Origin: an uncultured Bacilli bacterium
Lineage (GTDB): Bacteria; Bacillota_I; Bacilli_A; RF39; UBA660
NCBI GenBank assembly: GCA_934098395.1
Contig: CAKOOM010000003.1
Span: forward strand, 186,001 to 250,000
Length of the DNA: 64,000 nt
Direction: 5' to 3'
The notes beneath the pieces were generated by a model. The model ran no database searches. It saw only the letters and a program-made list of their open reading frames with translations, and had not been told where the DNA came from. The position numbers and the translations under genes are program-made. Positions 25,797 through 35,888 of the stretch are shown here, piece by piece; the stretch's first letter is position 1, and every line of letters begins with the position of its first letter.

Positions 25797-28748
25797 ATGT
25801 ACTTAAAAGAAATTCAAACATATGGTTTTAAATCATTTGCGGATAAAATAAATTTTGAATTTACTAATAATATAAACGGTATCGTTGGACCTAATGGATC
25901 TGGTAAAAGTAATGTCGTCGATGCTGTAAGATGGGTTCTTGGCGAACAATCCAATAAATCTCTAAGGGCAACTGATAGCACATCAGTTATTTTTTCTGGT
26001 AGTAAAAGTAGAAAACCACTAAATAGTGCTATGGTAAACATTATCTTTGATAATACTGATAGACAACTACCCATTGATTTTAGTGAAGTATCAATCAAAA
26101 GAATTCTTTATCGTACTGGTGAAAACGAATATTATTTAAATAACGAAAAATGTCGACTTAAAGACATAACAGAACTTCTTACCGATAGCGGAGCAGCTAA
26201 AGAAAGCTTTAATATTATTGGTCAAGGAAAAATAGATGAAATCTTAACCACAAAGCCATTAGAAAGAAGAATAATCTTCGAAGAAGCCGCTGGCGTATTA
26301 AAATACAAAAGAAGAAAAGAAGAAGCTATTCGTAAATTAGAAAGAACTAATAATAATATTAATCGTGTAAATGATATTATCTCAGAATTATCTAACAATT
26401 TAGAACCATTAGAAAAACAAAGTAACGATGCTAAAAAATATTTAGAGTACAAAGATAAATTAACTAACTATGATATATCTCTAATGATATATGATGTAAA
26501 TAGATATTCTGAAGAATTTAAAAATTCTAAAGAAAAAATAGCTAATTTAAATGATGAAATAACTAAATTAAATATGAATAATACTACTTATGATATATCT
26601 ATCTTACAAGGAAAAGATAAACTAAGTAACATTGAAAAAACTATTACCGAATATAACAATGAAATCTTATCTTTAACAAAAGAATTAGAACAAAAAGATG
26701 CTGATATAAGATTATTTAGAGAAAGAAAGAAATATCTATCAGTAAATAGTGATATTGCCAAAATAGATAACATTAAAGAAACTATCTTAAATAAAAAGAA
26801 TGTTCTTCTTAATACTGAATCATCTCTTGAAATAACTAACAAAGAAATAGATAACTACAATAATAGTTTAACTAGTATAAATGAATCATATACTAAAGTA
26901 AACAATCAAATAAATCAATTAAATAAAAAAATAGATGAAACAAATCGTGATATTACTAATATTAATTATAAAATTAATTATCTTGAAGATTCAATTAACT
27001 CCGGTGGTAATCTTCCACAATCAATAAAAGGTTTAATTAAAAATCCATTATTTAGTGGAATTCATAACACAATAGGTAACTTAATTACCGTAGATAGTGA
27101 GTATTCCTTAGCAGTTTCTACTTCCTTAGCCGGAGCTACTAATTACTTAGTCGTAGACGATCGTAATCTAGCTAGTAAATTAGTTAATTACCTAAAAGAA
27201 AATAAACTAGGTAGGGCAACATTCTTCCCATTAGATGTAATTAAAGGAAGATATATTGATCCTGAAACCATGAAAAAACTAGAATTAACCGAAGGATATA
27301 TTTCCACTCTAGATAAAGTAGTTAAATATAATGAAAAATATAAAAATATCATTTTAAATCAACTTGGAAATGTAATTCTAAGTGATAACATTTATTCAGC
27401 CAATAAAATAAGTAATATTATTTCTAATAAATATAAAATAGTTACTCTAGACGGACAACTAGTAAATGTTGGTGGTTCTATTACCGGTGGAGATAAAATA
27501 AAAAGCAATGATATTATTAAACAAAAATATGAATTAACTGAATTAAAAAATAAACAAGTAAAATTAATCAATACCAATAACTCTTACAAAGAAGAACTAA
27601 CAACTTTGCAAAAAGAATTAGCTCAGTCTAATGATAAAATTCATAACATTAATATAGATAAATCAACATGTATTAATACTAAAAATAATTATCTAGATAC
27701 TATTAATAATCTAAAAAAAGAAATAAAAGATTTAGAACTAGAACTAAGTAACATTGAATCTATTACTAACAATAGTACTGAATCAGAAGAAAGTAATTTA
27801 ATTAATTCATATTATCAAATAAAAGAAAATATTGATAAACTAAATAAAAAAATAACTTTATCTAAAATAGATCGTGATAAAGTAAACAATGATATCATAG
27901 AATTAGAAAACACTAGTAAAACCAGTAGTATTAATATTTCCAAGTTAGAAAGAGAATTAAAAGAAAATGAATTAAAAGTCAGTAAATTAGAAGTTAAAAT
28001 AGATACTATTTTAAATAACTTAAATGAAGATTATTCTATAACATATAATGAAGCTAAAGAAAAATATATTATCGAAGATAATCCTGAAGATATCCGTAAA
28101 GAAGTCCTTAACTTAAAAAATAGTTTAAAAGACTTTCAAATGGTTAACCTTGGTGCCATTGATGAATATCTCAGAGTATCTGAAAGATATAATTTCTTAA
28201 CTAAACAAAAAGAAGATCTAAATAAAGCTGAAGCTACTCTTTTAGAAATAATTAATGATATGGATTCCATTATGGAAGAGAAGTTTAATAAAACATTCCA
28301 AGAAATAAAGCAAGAATTTCAAAAAGTATTCCGTGAATTATTCAAAGGTGGTTCTGCAAACCTTTATATGACAGATCCAAATAATATCCTAGAAACTGGA
28401 ATCGAACTTGAAGCTACTCCTCCAGGAAAAAATCTAAAAACAGTACAATCATTGTCTGGTGGAGAAAAAACATTTACGGCAATAGCCTTACTATTTGCTA
28501 TCCTAAATGTTCGTCCTGTTCCATTTTGCTTATTTGATGAAGTTGAAGCCGCTCTTGATGAAGCTAACGTCGATGCCTTTGGTGAATATTTAAATAAATA
28601 TCGCAATAAAACTCAATTCATCATAATTACTCATAAAAAGAAAACTATGGAATTTATTGATACTCTATATGGTATAACCATGCAAGAGTCTGGCGTTTCT
28701 AAAAAAGTATCAGTTAAATTAAATGATTTAACTAAAGATAATAAATAA
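25797..28748 (+). CDS. smc: Chromosome segregation/condensation SMC protein, short form
   Basis: The DNA-loop-extruding ATPase of bacterial condensin. Walker A GPNGSGKSNVVDAVRWVLGE is near residue 31, a hinge domain lies near residues 400-525, the ABC signature SLSGGEKTFTA near residue 885 and Walker B FCLFDEVEAALDEAN after it. The two stretches between head and hinge are Lys/Glu/Asn-rich coiled coil. At 983 residues it is about 200 shorter than the usual 1170-1190, so both arms appear shortened while head and hinge are kept. The typical neighbours rnc and ftsY are absent; a HAD-like gene follows 25 bases later. Confidence 0.95.
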   Translation: MYLKEIQTYGFKSFADKINFEFTNNINGIVGPNGSGKSNVVDAVRWVLGEQSNKSLRATDSTSVIFSGSKSRKPLNSAMVNIIFDNTDRQLPIDFSEVSIKRILYRTGENEYYLNNEKCRLKDITELLTDSGAAKESFNIIGQGKIDEILTTKPLERRIIFEEAAGVLKYKRRKEEAIRKLERTNNNINRVNDIISELSNNLEPLEKQSNDAKKYLEYKDKLTNYDISLMIYDVNRYSEEFKNSKEKIANLNDEITKLNMNNTTYDISILQGKDKLSNIEKTITEYNNEILSLTKELEQKDADIRLFRERKKYLSVNSDIAKIDNIKETILNKKNVLLNTESSLEITNKEIDNYNNSLTSINESYTKVNNQINQLNKKIDETNRDITNINYKINYLEDSINSGGNLPQSIKGLIKNPLFSGIHNTIGNLITVDSEYSLAVSTSLAGATNYLVVDDRNLASKLVNYLKENKLGRATFFPLDVIKGRYIDPETMKKLELTEGYISTLDKVVKYNEKYKNIILNQLGNVILSDNIYSANKISNIISNKYKIVTLDGQLVNVGGSITGGDKIKSNDIIKQKYELTELKNKQVKLINTNNSYKEELTTLQKELAQSNDKIHNINIDKSTCINTKNNYLDTINNLKKEIKDLELELSNIESITNNSTESEESNLINSYYQIKENIDKLNKKITLSKIDRDKVNNDIIELENTSKTSSINISKLERELKENELKVSKLEVKIDTILNNLNEDYSITYNEAKEKYIIEDNPEDIRKEVLNLKNSLKDFQMVNLGAIDEYLRVSERYNFLTKQKEDLNKAEATLLEIINDMDSIMEEKFNKTFQEIKQEFQKVFRELFKGGSANLYMTDPNNILETGIELEATPPGKNLKTVQSLSGGEKTFTAIALLFAILNVRPVPFCLFDEVEAALDEANVDAFGEYLNKYRNKTQFIIITHKKKTMEFIDTLYGITMQESGVSKKVSVKLNDLTKDNK

Positions 28749-28773
28749 TATAAAATTAAGGGAGGTTTTAGTA

Positions 28774-29271
28774 ATGAATTATATTGATTTTGACCAAGTT
28801 ATTCTTGCTACTGAAGAAGAACTATTCAAAGAATATCTTGAAAAGAAAGCCCAAGGAATAAAACTAGATAAACAAAAATATCTCGAAGAATTTGATTGGG
28901 ATTGGCTAGTATTTAATAGTGAAGTAATTGCTGATGCCATAGAAATAATTAAAAGTGTTCCTAATGATAAAATATTAACCAAAGTTCATAGTTTAAAAGA
29001 AGCATCAGCCAAAATAAAATTTCTAAGAGCAAACAATGTAACAAACGAAATAATCATTGTACCAGGAAATCATAAAAAAACAGATCTCGTATCCGCAAAA
29101 GGTAATGTCTTAATAGATGATGCTGTTCATAATTTAGATGACTGGAGTAACGCTGGTGGTATTGCTTATTTCTTCAATAAAGATAACCTCGATACTGATA
29201 ATTGGGGAGTTACCAATACCAAATATAAAAAAATAAATAACCTAAAAATACTAACAAAGGAAGCTAAATAA
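28774..29271 (+). CDS. HAD-like 5'-nucleotidase (NT5C-type)
   Basis: A 165-residue protein. YIDFDQVIL at the N-terminus fits HAD motif I (DxD, with the first Asp as nucleophile), and NVLIDDAVHNLDDWSNAGGIAYFFN near residue 110 matches motif IV and the C-terminal signature of small 5'(3')-deoxyribonucleotidases. It probably removes phosphate from nucleotides in the cytoplasm. GGGAGG provides a strong ribosome site, and the 25-base gap to smc suggests cotranscription. Family assignment is moderately sure. Confidence 0.7.
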   Translation: MNYIDFDQVILATEEELFKEYLEKKAQGIKLDKQKYLEEFDWDWLVFNSEVIADAIEIIKSVPNDKILTKVHSLKEASAKIKFLRANNVTNEIIIVPGNHKKTDLVSAKGNVLIDDAVHNLDDWSNAGGIAYFFNKDNLDTDNWGVTNTKYKKINNLKILTKEAK

Positions 29272-29285
29272 AGCTTTCTTTTTAT
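29259..29285 (+). terminator. Terminator after the smc-HAD pair
   Basis: GGAAGCT pairs with AGCTTTC across a short loop, followed by TTTTT, and overlaps the stop codon. Confidence 0.65.
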
Positions 29286-29373
29286 TTTATGTAAAATTTA
29301 TATAAAAACATCTTAATATATAGAAAATATACCATTAATTTGATACAATATACAAATAAAGGTAGTGTTAAAT

Positions 29374-30984
29374 ATGAGTAAAAAAAGAAAAAAACAATCA
29401 AATAAATCTTATAAAAAAAATACTTCCAAGAAAGGTAACAAAAAATATAATTATAATAAGTCTAATCTAAAGAAAAAAGAAAAAAATTTAACCAAAACTC
29501 TAACTGAAATAAATGAACTAATTGATGATATTAAAGAAAGCAAAGAAGAAATTCAAGAATTAGTAAAAAAAGATAGATTGCCTAAAAAGAAAAATCAAAA
29601 GAAAAGTCATAAATTAATGTATTATATTTTAATACCTATATTCATATCACTACTAATTATCTATATAACTATTCCTAAAATAAAACTACTAGGTAGTAAT
29701 GTAACCATTACTTATAGAGAAACTTATCAAGAACCTGGATTCATTGCTACCAAGATGGGTAAAAATATTAATGATTTAGTAAGTACTAATAATAACATAT
29801 TAGATAAAACTGTTGGTAATTATACCGTTACATATAAAACAAAATATCTCTTCTTTAATATTAAAAGAACTAGAAAAGTAACCGTTATCGATGATGAAAA
29901 ACCAATAATAAATATTGAAAATCCTATAAAAGTATGCCCAAGTACTAAAGCATCTGATATAAAATATTCTGCTATTGATGAATATGATGGAAATATAACT
30001 GATAAAGTTAAAATAATTGAAAAAGATAACAAACTAACATTATCCGTATCAGACTCATCCAATAATCTTACCACTACTACCGTAAATATAATTAGAAAAG
30101 ATACTGATGCTCCAGTTATAAATCTAAAAGGTAATAAAACGATTTATCTAAGTTATAATACTAAGTTTAATGAACCAGGTTATACTGCAAATGATTTTTG
30201 TGATGGCGATTTAACTAACAAAGTTGAAGTAACTGGTACTGTTGAAAATACTATTGGTACGCATAAAATTACTTACAAAGTTAAAGATTCATCAGGTAAC
30301 GAAACTACTGCTACCCGTACAGTTATCATTACTTCTAATCAATCTAATTCTGGTAGTATTCAAAATGGGACAATATATCTAACCTTTGATGATGGACCAA
30401 ACGAAGAAACCACCGGATATATCTTAGATGTTTTAAAAGAAGAAGGTGTAAAAGCAACTTTCTTTGTAACTTGTAATGGCCCAGATTATCTAATAAAAAG
30501 AATGTATGATGAAGGACATACCGTTGCTCTCCACACTGCTACCCACAATTATTCATATATTTATTCATCTAAAGAAAATTATTTTGCTGATCTAGAAAGA
30601 GTAAGTAATCGTGTGAAAAATATCACCGGTTATGAAAGTAAAATAATTCGTTTTCCCGGTGGTAGTAGTAATACCATCAGTAGAAATTATAAAATAGGCA
30701 TTATGAGTGAACTAACTACCGAAGTGTTAAATAGGGGATACCGCTACTATGATTGGAATGTTGATGCTGATGATGCAGGTAAAGCCTATACCAAAGAACA
30801 AGTGTATAATAATGTTACTTCTCATCTATCACATCAAAGATCAAATATGGTCTTAATGCATGATGTTAAATATCAAACAAAAAGTGCTATTAGAGACATA
30901 ATAAGATATGCTAAAGCCAATGGATATACCTTTAAAAAAATTGAAATGAATACCTATATGATAAGACACTATGTAAATAACTAA
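29374..30984 (+). CDS. Membrane-anchored polysaccharide deacetylase with two Ig-like (DUF5011-type) domains
   Basis: A 536-residue protein: a very Lys-rich cytoplasmic head, one membrane helix (near residues 83-103), two Ig-like repeats of the DUF5011 type (each with an EPGFIATK- or EPGYTAND-like strand) and a NodB/CE4 deacetylase domain. CE4 motifs are all present: TFDDGP, HTATH, RFPGGSSN, YYDWNVDADD and LMHDV. It should deacetylate GlcNAc or MurNAc in the wall, a common lysozyme-resistance modification, or another surface polymer. ATG at 29374 is set by AAAGGTAG nine bases upstream; an in-frame GTG at 29365 lacks one. Confidence 0.9.
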   Translation: MSKKRKKQSNKSYKKNTSKKGNKKYNYNKSNLKKKEKNLTKTLTEINELIDDIKESKEEIQELVKKDRLPKKKNQKKSHKLMYYILIPIFISLLIIYITIPKIKLLGSNVTITYRETYQEPGFIATKMGKNINDLVSTNNNILDKTVGNYTVTYKTKYLFFNIKRTRKVTVIDDEKPIINIENPIKVCPSTKASDIKYSAIDEYDGNITDKVKIIEKDNKLTLSVSDSSNNLTTTTVNIIRKDTDAPVINLKGNKTIYLSYNTKFNEPGYTANDFCDGDLTNKVEVTGTVENTIGTHKITYKVKDSSGNETTATRTVIITSNQSNSGSIQNGTIYLTFDDGPNEETTGYILDVLKEEGVKATFFVTCNGPDYLIKRMYDEGHTVALHTATHNYSYIYSSKENYFADLERVSNRVKNITGYESKIIRFPGGSSNTISRNYKIGIMSELTTEVLNRGYRYYDWNVDADDAGKAYTKEQVYNNVTSHLSHQRSNMVLMHDVKYQTKSAIRDIIRYAKANGYTFKKIEMNTYMIRHYVNN

Positions 30985-30996
30985 ATTAAATATAAA

Positions 30997-31028
30997 AAAT
31001 CAGATTTTAAACAGGGTCTGATTTTTTT
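30997..31028 (+). terminator. Terminator after the deacetylase gene
   Basis: AAATCAGA and TCTGATTT arms with a 12-base loop, followed by T-run. Confidence 0.8.
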
Positions 31029-31081
31029 ATATATACACATTTTTTTGATAAAAAAAGTGTAAAAAAACACAAAAATTGATG

Positions 31082-31111
31082 TTGACAATTTTATATATTC
31101 TCGTTTATAAT
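31082..31111 (+). promoter_or_regulatory. Promoter of the TasA-like/SipW operon
   Basis: Consensus TTGACA (31082-31087), 18 bases, consensus TATAAT (31106-31111), 33 bases before the first ATG. It should be strong. Confidence 0.85.
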
Positions 31112-31144
31112 TATTATGGAACAATAAGGAAAGGAGAATGTAAA

Positions 31145-31744
31145 ATGGAAAAAGAGAGAGGTGCTAAGGTAATAGCTGTTATTGCATTACTTGTAGCTGT
31201 AGCTGGTTTAACAATAGGTTATGCAGCATATTCAAGTACATTAACTATTAATGGTACTGCAACTGTAGATCCTGCTGATTGGAATGTTAAGTTTGCTTAT
31301 ACTAGTGGGGACAGCTTAACTGCTGAAAAAACTGGTAACGCTGCTGAAACTACTGCTCCAACATTAACTGATACAGCTGTTTCAGGATTCGATGTAGTCC
31401 TAAAAGCTCCTGGAGATTCAATTACTTATAAGTTTTCTGTAAAGAATACTGGTACATTGGATGCTACCCTAGGAACATATACAATGGGTACACTTTCTTG
31501 TGCTCCAAACACAGATAGTACTATTAGTCAAGAAGATGCTACTAAATTATGTAATGAATTACAATATACATTAACATATTCAGATGGCTCTACAATTACT
31601 ACTGGTGAGACTTTACCAAAGACTACTGGTTCAAAAGACTTAGTACTAAAATTAGTTTGGCCTGAAACAAGCACATTAAAAGTAACAGATGATGTTAAAG
31701 TAACAATTGGTACTACAACATTTATCTATAATCAAGCTCAATAA
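31145..31744 (+). CDS. TasA/CalY-like secreted protein, probable SipW substrate
   Basis: A 199-residue protein with a hydrophobic signal segment ending in GLTIGYAAYSSTLTINGTA, the arrangement seen in TasA/camelysin-type proteins, followed by a Thr/Ser/Ala-rich beta domain with two Cys. Such proteins form extracellular fibres or matrix after cleavage by a SipW-type peptidase, which the next gene encodes. Start set by AAGGAGAAT six bases before ATG 31145; the longer frame from 31076 would run through the promoter. First gene of a four-gene operon. Confidence 0.8.
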   Translation: MEKERGAKVIAVIALLVAVAGLTIGYAAYSSTLTINGTATVDPADWNVKFAYTSGDSLTAEKTGNAAETTAPTLTDTAVSGFDVVLKAPGDSITYKFSVKNTGTLDATLGTYTMGTLSCAPNTDSTISQEDATKLCNELQYTLTYSDGSTITTGETLPKTTGSKDLVLKLVWPETSTLKVTDDVKVTIGTTTFIYNQAQ

Positions 31745-31763
31745 TAAAGAAGGGTGAAAAGCT

Positions 31764-32909
31764 ATGAAAAGAAGTCAAAAAATCATAATAGGATTATTAT
31801 CATTTATGTCTCTTGTCTTACTTATTAATAGCTTTATCACAAAGATATTTAGTAGGTATAGTATATGTGCTTTTATATTCATAGTATTAATTATTTCATA
31901 TCTATTATTAGGAATGGAAAAAGAAAAATCCCGTTATAATAAAGATATAATATTATCATTACTAATATATATTGCCATATACTATATCACTACATATTTA
32001 TTCGGATTATTTATTGGTTTTAATAAAAACGTTTACAGTTCTAATATAATACTTATATTAAAAAATATTGTTCCAATAATTATATTAATTCCATTAAGCG
32101 AATTATTAAGATACATTATTAATTCTAAAATAAAAGATAATTATATATTACTTGGATTATCTATTTTTGTTTTTACTCTAATAGATACAACAATTACTAT
32201 ACAAGCATCAAGTTTTAAAAACTTTTATGATACCTTAAAAGTAATCGGATTATTTATTTTACCATCACTAAGTAAAAACTATTTACTTACATATCTAACC
32301 ATAAAAGTTAGCTATAAACCGAATCTGGTATACCGCTATCTAATGGAATTACCTAGATACATATTACCAATCGTAACTAGTTTTGGTGTTTATATTGAAT
32401 CCGTTATATATATATCTTTTCCAATAATCGTCTTTATAATTATCTATAACGATTTTAAAAAAAGAGAAAAGAAAAATATAATTCTAAGCAGTAAATTCAA
32501 AAAGAATACAAAATTCATCTACTATATAGTTACTATAATACTTATAACTATAGTTAGCTTAACAAGTGGATATTTTAAATATCAAGCTATAGTAATAGCT
32601 ACTGGTTCCATGACCCCAAATATTAACAAAGGAGACATGGTTGTAATCGAAAAAGTAGCTCCAAAAGATGCTAAAAAATTAAAAGAAGGGGAAGTTTTAG
32701 CTTTCAAAAGAGAAGATAAAATAGTAGTTCATCGTATTTATAAAATATACACATCAGGTAATGAAATATTTTTCAAGACCAAAGGAGACCACAATAATGC
32801 TCCAGATGGATATCTTACGGAAGCTAAAGAAATTCTTGGTACCGTTAAATTTAATATCAGATATATAGGATACCCAACAGTTGCTTTATACGAAAAAATT
32901 AATAGGTAG
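31764..32909 (+). CDS. SipW-type signal peptidase I with polytopic N-terminal extension
   Basis: The C-terminal 120 residues are an ER/archaeal-type signal peptidase: catalytic Ser in TGSMTPNI, His (instead of Lys) in VVHRIYKI, and KGDHNNAPD. That Ser-His type defines SipW, which processes TasA-like proteins. The N-terminal 265 residues form about seven membrane helices, far more than the two of Bacillus SipW (total 381 versus about 190 residues), so this is a membrane-domain fusion. It sits between a TasA-like gene and a DUF5305 gene. AAGGGTGA serves as ribosome site. Confidence 0.88.
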   Translation: MKRSQKIIIGLLSFMSLVLLINSFITKIFSRYSICAFIFIVLIISYLLLGMEKEKSRYNKDIILSLLIYIAIYYITTYLFGLFIGFNKNVYSSNIILILKNIVPIIILIPLSELLRYIINSKIKDNYILLGLSIFVFTLIDTTITIQASSFKNFYDTLKVIGLFILPSLSKNYLLTYLTIKVSYKPNLVYRYLMELPRYILPIVTSFGVYIESVIYISFPIIVFIIIYNDFKKREKKNIILSSKFKKNTKFIYYIVTIILITIVSLTSGYFKYQAIVIATGSMTPNINKGDMVVIEKVAPKDAKKLKEGEVLAFKREDKIVVHRIYKIYTSGNEIFFKTKGDHNNAPDGYLTEAKEILGTVKFNIRYIGYPTVALYEKINR

Positions 32910-32923
32910 TAGGAGGTGTGATA

Positions 32924-34048
32924 ATGCGTACTAGTAGGGAAAAAATTGATAAATACAATAAAATGATTTCTAGTAAAAAATCGTTTCATATTATTTATTA
33001 TTTATGCTTAATTGGTATTTTTTCTTGTTTACTAATACTATTCTTTGTAAAGACATTTGTAAGTAAAACAGTACCGACATTAAACTATAAAGAAAATAGT
33101 ACTATTGATTATAGTGTAAAATTAAAACCAAATAAATACTACGATACTAGTGTATTACCATCAGGAATGGATTATATTGCTAGCTTAATAGATACTATTA
33201 ATTTAAAATTTAGCTACACCTTTACAACTAATAAATCAATTGATTATGATGCTACCTACTATATTGAAGCAATAACTAGAGTATATGGCAAAGATAATGA
33301 AAATATCTTATACGAAAAGAAAGAAAAATTAACTGAAGAAGAGAAAATTACTAAAAAAGATATCATGGCTAACCATTTCTATAAAGAAGTATCCGTAGAC
33401 TATGATAAGTTTAATGACTTTGTTAGAGGTTTTAAAACATCATATTTACTTAACTACGATAGTAATGTAACCATTGTCTTACACGTTAACACTACAGGCA
33501 AAAATCAAGAATTCAAAGACATAAACACCGAAGGATTAGCCGTAGCAATAATTCCGCTAACAGAGCAAACTATTAACGTTAATATAGATAGTAAAAATAT
33601 TAACACTACAGGCAACGTATCAAATGATAGTATGTGGGCTAATATTAATTATATATACTTAAGTGGATTAGTAATCTCTGCACTAGCAGACTTATATTCA
33701 ACATATCTATTATTAAAATATCTTATAATCTGTTATAAAACCAGAAATATTTATGACGTAACCCTAAAAAAAATACTAAAAGATTATGATAGTATTATTG
33801 TCAATAGTCTAGATTCAGTAGATGAAAGCGATTATAAAGTATTAAATCTAAGCTCATTTGATGAATTAAGAGACGTTCATGACAATTTAGGAATGCCAAT
33901 TATTTTTAATGAAATAACGCCAGGAAAAGTAAGCAATTTTACCATTGCATATGATAATTTATTATATAGATATACTCTCGAAGCTAAAAAGCTAAAAAAA
34001 GGGGGAGATAAAAATGAAAAAGAAATTACAAAAAAACAAAAAGAATAA
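32924..34048 (+). CDS. DUF5305 family membrane protein
   Basis: A 374-residue protein with one N-terminal helix (about 24-48), a roughly 190-residue extracytoplasmic beta-rich region and a second helix near residue 240, then a cytoplasmic tail. It matches the DUF5305 family, which in archaea and Firmicutes occurs beside SipW-like peptidases; function unknown, perhaps a chaperone or processing partner for the secreted fibres. ATG at 32924 has AGGAGG eight bases upstream, better than the GTG at 32918. The last 35 bases overlap the next gene. Confidence 0.75.
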   Translation: MRTSREKIDKYNKMISSKKSFHIIYYLCLIGIFSCLLILFFVKTFVSKTVPTLNYKENSTIDYSVKLKPNKYYDTSVLPSGMDYIASLIDTINLKFSYTFTTNKSIDYDATYYIEAITRVYGKDNENILYEKKEKLTEEEKITKKDIMANHFYKEVSVDYDKFNDFVRGFKTSYLLNYDSNVTIVLHVNTTGKNQEFKDINTEGLAVAIIPLTEQTINVNIDSKNINTTGNVSNDSMWANINYIYLSGLVISALADLYSTYLLLKYLIICYKTRNIYDVTLKKILKDYDSIIVNSLDSVDESDYKVLNLSSFDELRDVHDNLGMPIIFNEITPGKVSNFTIAYDNLLYRYTLEAKKLKKGGDKNEKEITKKQKE

Positions 34049-35885
34049 TTTAATATTCTTTCTTTTTTCTATTTTAACAGTTTTTGTTCTTACCCTAACA
34101 ATTGGTTTTTCTGCTGCATCTTCAACTCTTGCTATAAATGGCAGTGCTCTAGTTAGATCTAGTGCCGACGTTCGTGTAACAAACGTCCAAAGAGTTCAAG
34201 CAAGCGATGACGTAACCCTTAAATCGTTGACATTAGATTCTAATCAAACATTTACCCTAGATTGCAAATTAACTACAATCTGGTCAAAAGTATACTTTGA
34301 AGTAACGGTAACAAATCTATCATCAAGCCCTGTATTAGTAACTAGTGTTGAAGAATTACAAGAATTAAATACACATATGGAATATACTACTGGAGACTTT
34401 GTAATAAATAAAACAAAAATACCTCCTGCTTCCGAAGCAAAGATAATTATATGTTTCCAATATAAAGAAGATTTCATGGATAGATATGTTTCTGGAAGTT
34501 TTGAAATTATAGAACAATGGAGAAATCCAGAAACATCACACTTAAAAACATCAATGAAATTAAATTTCTATAAAGTTCCTCAATATAGCTATACGATTAA
34601 TACTAATCTTACTGATTCAACAATTACTTTGGAAGATGAGAACGGGATCATTGCTACTGGTACTGGATCTCTAACAACTATAATTGATGAGAATACTACA
34701 GTTAAATGGACCGTATCAAGAAAAAATTATTACCCTCAAAGTGGTACTGATCTTGTAACAGATCATGTAACTAAAGAAATAACTATGTTGAGAACTGAAG
34801 ATAAAATATTTACTGTCGTCCCGACCCCTAGTGATGCCCTAGTAACAATAAAAATAAAAGACGGTGAAGTCCTAGTGAGTGGAATAGGTACCCAAAGTGT
34901 AACTGCAAGTGATTTAGCTGAATTAAGTTATACTGTGTCTAGATTTGAATATAAAGATGCCACTGGAGATTATACCCTAAATGGTGAAGATTACACAGAA
35001 AATGTAACTCTCGAAGAACTGCCATGGGCTACTGGTACATTTGTAAATACTGATAGAAAAACTGCAACAACCAAAGAAGATACCATATATCATCCCGGAT
35101 ACTACCTAATTGAAATGTGGGGTGGTCGAGGTGGAGAATATTATCGTGCCTCAAGTAAAAGTTGCGGCTACAGAGGTGAAGCTGGATATGTTTATGGAGT
35201 TGTAAATCTTGAATACAATACAAAAATATATTTTACTCTTGGTGGTAATGGCCGTGATGGAGAATTATCTGGAACAGCACGTGGCGGAGCCAATGGTGGT
35301 GGAAATGGCGCGGCAACATATGCTGGTGGTGCAGGCGGTTATTCAGTACTTGCTATAAATACAACAACCATCGATGAAACAAACATCAACAATGGTAATA
35401 TTTTAATTATTGCTGGTGGTGGCGGCGGCGGAAGCGGATCATCACTTGTTGCTGGTAAACCTGGTAATGGTGGAAATGGTGGTTCACTAACCAGTGAATA
35501 TACTACAACCACTATTGGCACAGTTTTCCATGGAGCTGATGGTACCCTAAACCAAGCGAAAGAAGGAAGAAATGGTCTAGGTGGTACAGCAGTCGCTCGT
35601 TCCCAATCAAATGCCGGAGAAAACGGAAAACTATTATCTGGTGGAAATGGCTCAGGTAATGGTGGCGGTGGTGGCGGTGGCTACTACGGCGGCGGAGGCG
35701 GTGGCGGCGCTGGAACCGTATCAACAAACCAAGCCGGAGGCGGAGGCGGCGGTTCATCACTACTAGCAAAAGCCGTAACCTATAATGGACTATCAACCAA
35801 TATAACAAGTAAACTAGTTGGAACAAATCCAAGTAGTTCAGGTGGTGCAATAGTCATCACATATCTTGGAAAAACTTTACCATAA
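34014..35885 (+). CDS. Large surface protein: TasA-like N-terminus, PEGA-like repeats, Gly-rich (ALK-type) C-terminal domain
   Basis: A 623-residue secreted protein. The signal segment (FSAASSTLAINGSA) is of the SipW-substrate kind. A beta domain follows to about residue 190, then two repeats with VTRFEY/VSRKNYY-like ends that recall PEGA domains, then from about residue 340 a glycine-rich domain (GGGGGGSGSS, GGGGGGGYYGGGGGGG) ending GGAIVITYLGKT, as in bacterial and ALK/LTK Gly_rich domains. The last domain is locally GC-rich only because of Gly codons. Final gene of the SipW operon, overlapping the DUF5305 gene; probably an adhesin processed by the neighbouring peptidase. Confidence 0.8.
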   Translation: MKKKLQKNKKNNLIFFLFSILTVFVLTLTIGFSAASSTLAINGSALVRSSADVRVTNVQRVQASDDVTLKSLTLDSNQTFTLDCKLTTIWSKVYFEVTVTNLSSSPVLVTSVEELQELNTHMEYTTGDFVINKTKIPPASEAKIIICFQYKEDFMDRYVSGSFEIIEQWRNPETSHLKTSMKLNFYKVPQYSYTINTNLTDSTITLEDENGIIATGTGSLTTIIDENTTVKWTVSRKNYYPQSGTDLVTDHVTKEITMLRTEDKIFTVVPTPSDALVTIKIKDGEVLVSGIGTQSVTASDLAELSYTVSRFEYKDATGDYTLNGEDYTENVTLEELPWATGTFVNTDRKTATTKEDTIYHPGYYLIEMWGGRGGEYYRASSKSCGYRGEAGYVYGVVNLEYNTKIYFTLGGNGRDGELSGTARGGANGGGNGAATYAGGAGGYSVLAINTTTIDETNINNGNILIIAGGGGGGSGSSLVAGKPGNGGNGGSLTSEYTTTTIGTVFHGADGTLNQAKEGRNGLGGTAVARSQSNAGENGKLLSGGNGSGNGGGGGGGYYGGGGGGGAGTVSTNQAGGGGGGSSLLAKAVTYNGLSTNITSKLVGTNPSSSGGAIVITYLGKTLP

Positions 35886-35888
35886 ATA

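Noticed and set aside
31076..31144. Extended N-terminus of the TasA-like protein from 31076
   Set aside because: It spans the promoter boxes; the ATG at 31145 with AAGGAG gives a normal signal peptide.
35029..35850. Several antisense frames in the Gly-rich region
   Set aside because: Mirror frames of repetitive GGN codons; products are low-complexity Arg/His/Leu-rich sequences without start signals.
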